Shown here: piece after piece, positions 6,602 to 7,500 of the stretch
Layout: every line of letters starts with the position of its first letter
Position numbering within the stretch: the first letter of the stretch is position 1
NCBI GenBank assembly: GCA_022615465.1
Contig: JAKEGR010000276.1
Span: 1-7,500 of the forward strand
DNA length: 7,500 nt
Direction: 5' to 3'
Source of the DNA: Planctomycetota bacterium
GTDB lineage: Bacteria > Planctomycetota > Planctomycetia > Pirellulales > Lacipirellulaceae
Translations under genes and position numbers: made by a program
The notes under the pieces: generated by a model
The model's input: only the letters and a program-made list of their open reading frames with translations
What the model was told of the DNA's origin: nothing
Databases searched by the model: none

Positions 6602-7500
6602 CTACCGCCCAGGGCAAGGTTTACGCGGGACAAGTTCTCCAACTGATTGTAAAGCGATAAGTCGCCAGCGAGAAGCAAGACACACCGTGTTCACGGGCAC
6701 CTCGCACATTCCGCCCTTTACCACCTGAGATGCCAACAAATGGCGCGATCTTGCTAGCGTGGCTGTCATCAGGAGCAGGACAATGAGCATCAGCACCGTA
6801 CATCGCAAAATTGCCTCGTGGGATGCGTGGCCAAAGGCGATGGCCGACAACGCATGCAACAAAGCGACCACAGCGAAGATCGCGGTAACGAACAACATCG
6901 TCGCGAGCCAATCGTCGCCCGTCAATCCATTACGCGCCGGCGTGGGCAATTCAACCAGCACCCATAAACCAGTTCCCAATTGCGCGAGAGAAGCGGCCAT
7001 CGTAATCCTGGCCCCAGCAATCACCATGTTGTTCCGATCGCCGTCACTTTTTCCGTCCACGCAAGTGGATTCATGCCGCGCAAGCAGCATCAAGAGATTC
7101 CCCGTCACTGCGACCGAGGCTACGACAAAGTGGGCCACGAAAGCAATGACTTCCGGCAGCACCATCAAACCGAGGATGGCAGGGCGCGTCAGTACAACTG
7201 TGTCTGCCAGTTCGGGGCGTGCCGTCAGTTCGCTCAGCACTGTCATTAACGGTGGAAAATGATACAGCAGATTGGTCGCCGCCAAAATTGCGAGCAGAGC
7301 GTGCCGCCACGGCCGATCGCGCCATCGCTCCCAGGCCAGCACGTAGATCGTCATGAAGACTGCTGAGAACGCGATCTCAAGGAGTATGTAGACGTACTCA
7401 CGAAAAGGAAGTTGCTGAATCACTTCCCAGAATCGCAGATTCCCGCCCGTCTCGGCGATTCCAAGTTGAAGCAGGACGAGGAGGATTCCAGCGATTAGGC
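6602..7500 (-). CDS. Multi-pass membrane protein of unknown function (5' end outside the window)
   Basis: I do not recognise this protein. The frame stays open from its TAG at 6602-6604 to the right edge, so about 298 residues are visible and the true start lies beyond 7500. A GTG at 7421-7423 is an unlikely start because 25 upstream codons encode another hydrophobic segment (visible residues 1-15). About seven membrane segments are seen, roughly at visible residues 1-15, 35-55, 66-86, 107-140, 159-185, 196-222 and 230-247. Several histidines lie in or at the ends of helices (LLYHFPP near 80, VAHFVV near 123, LLHALSAIAFGHASH near 215-227), which could bind haem or metal; this is speculation. 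The last 45 residues are soluble with three cysteines (near 265, 273 and 295). The loop at 142-157 is polar and charged. The epimerase gene begins 17 bp after its stop, suggesting co-transcription. Confidence 0.75.
   Translation of the reverse strand, partial: LIAGILLVLLQLGIAETGGNLRFWEVIQQLPFREYVYILLEIAFSAVFMTIYVLAWERWRDRPWRHALLAILAATNLLYHFPPLMTVLSELTARPELADTVVLTRPAILGLMVLPEVIAFVAHFVVASVAVTGNLLMLLARHESTCVDGKSDGDRNNMVIAGARITMAASLAQLGTGLWVLVELPTPARNGLTGDDWLATMLFVTAIFAVVALLHALSAIAFGHASHEAILRCTVLMLIVLLLMTATLARSRHLLASQVVKGGMCEVPVNTVCLASRWRLIALQSVGELVPRKPCPGR

Noticed and set aside
6759..7262. 167-codon plus-strand frame opposite the membrane protein
   Set aside because: The minus-strand frame gives coherent hydrophobic helices over the same region; the plus-strand translation has no coherent domain pattern.

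Overview
The window is about 7.5 kb of compactly coded, moderately GC-rich bacterial chromosome. It most resembles a member of the Planctomycetota (Pirellulales-like). That assignment is an inference from the gene mix: a Gly-rich-loop (GGGGMGAVFRAWD) Hanks-type kinase with one C-terminal membrane helix, a Uma2-family nuclease, a small secreted CxxCH protein of a type I associate with planctomycetes, and mostly weak or absent Shine-Dalgarno sites. No mobile element, CRISPR array, tRNA, rRNA or phage gene is visible.

Layout, left to right. Five genes lie on the plus strand: (1) icd, NADP-dependent isocitrate dehydrogenase of the TCA cycle (27-1343); (2) a Uma2-family PD-(D/E)XK protein (1393-2016), preceded by a perfect TATAAT that predicts a leaderless transcript; (3) a membrane-anchored Ser/Thr protein kinase (2059-3357); (4) a proton-coupled oligopeptide (POT/PTR) transporter with PEPT-like signatures (3467-4858); (5) a small exported protein with one CxxCH haem-attachment motif (5151-5582), preceded by a 292-bp intergenic region that holds a promoter candidate, a leader and a small upstream ORF. 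Two minus-strand genes converge on these: (6) an aldose 1-epimerase (mutarotase) family protein (5631-6584) and (7) a multi-pass membrane protein whose 5' end runs off the right edge (6602-7500).

The plus-strand genes do not form an obvious single pathway. Uma2 and the kinase are 42 bp apart and may be co-transcribed; icd is separated from Uma2 by a strong hairpin plus a new promoter. The epimerase and the membrane protein are 17 bp apart and are probably one minus-strand unit.

I see no convincing novel multi-gene system. The most interesting points are modest: a probable leaderless promoter for Uma2, a PEPT-like POT lacking the usual bacterial interdomain helices, an orphan monohaem-type secreted protein with an elaborate leader and a perfect 20-bp palindrome in its signal-peptide codons, and an unrecognised histidine-containing membrane protein.
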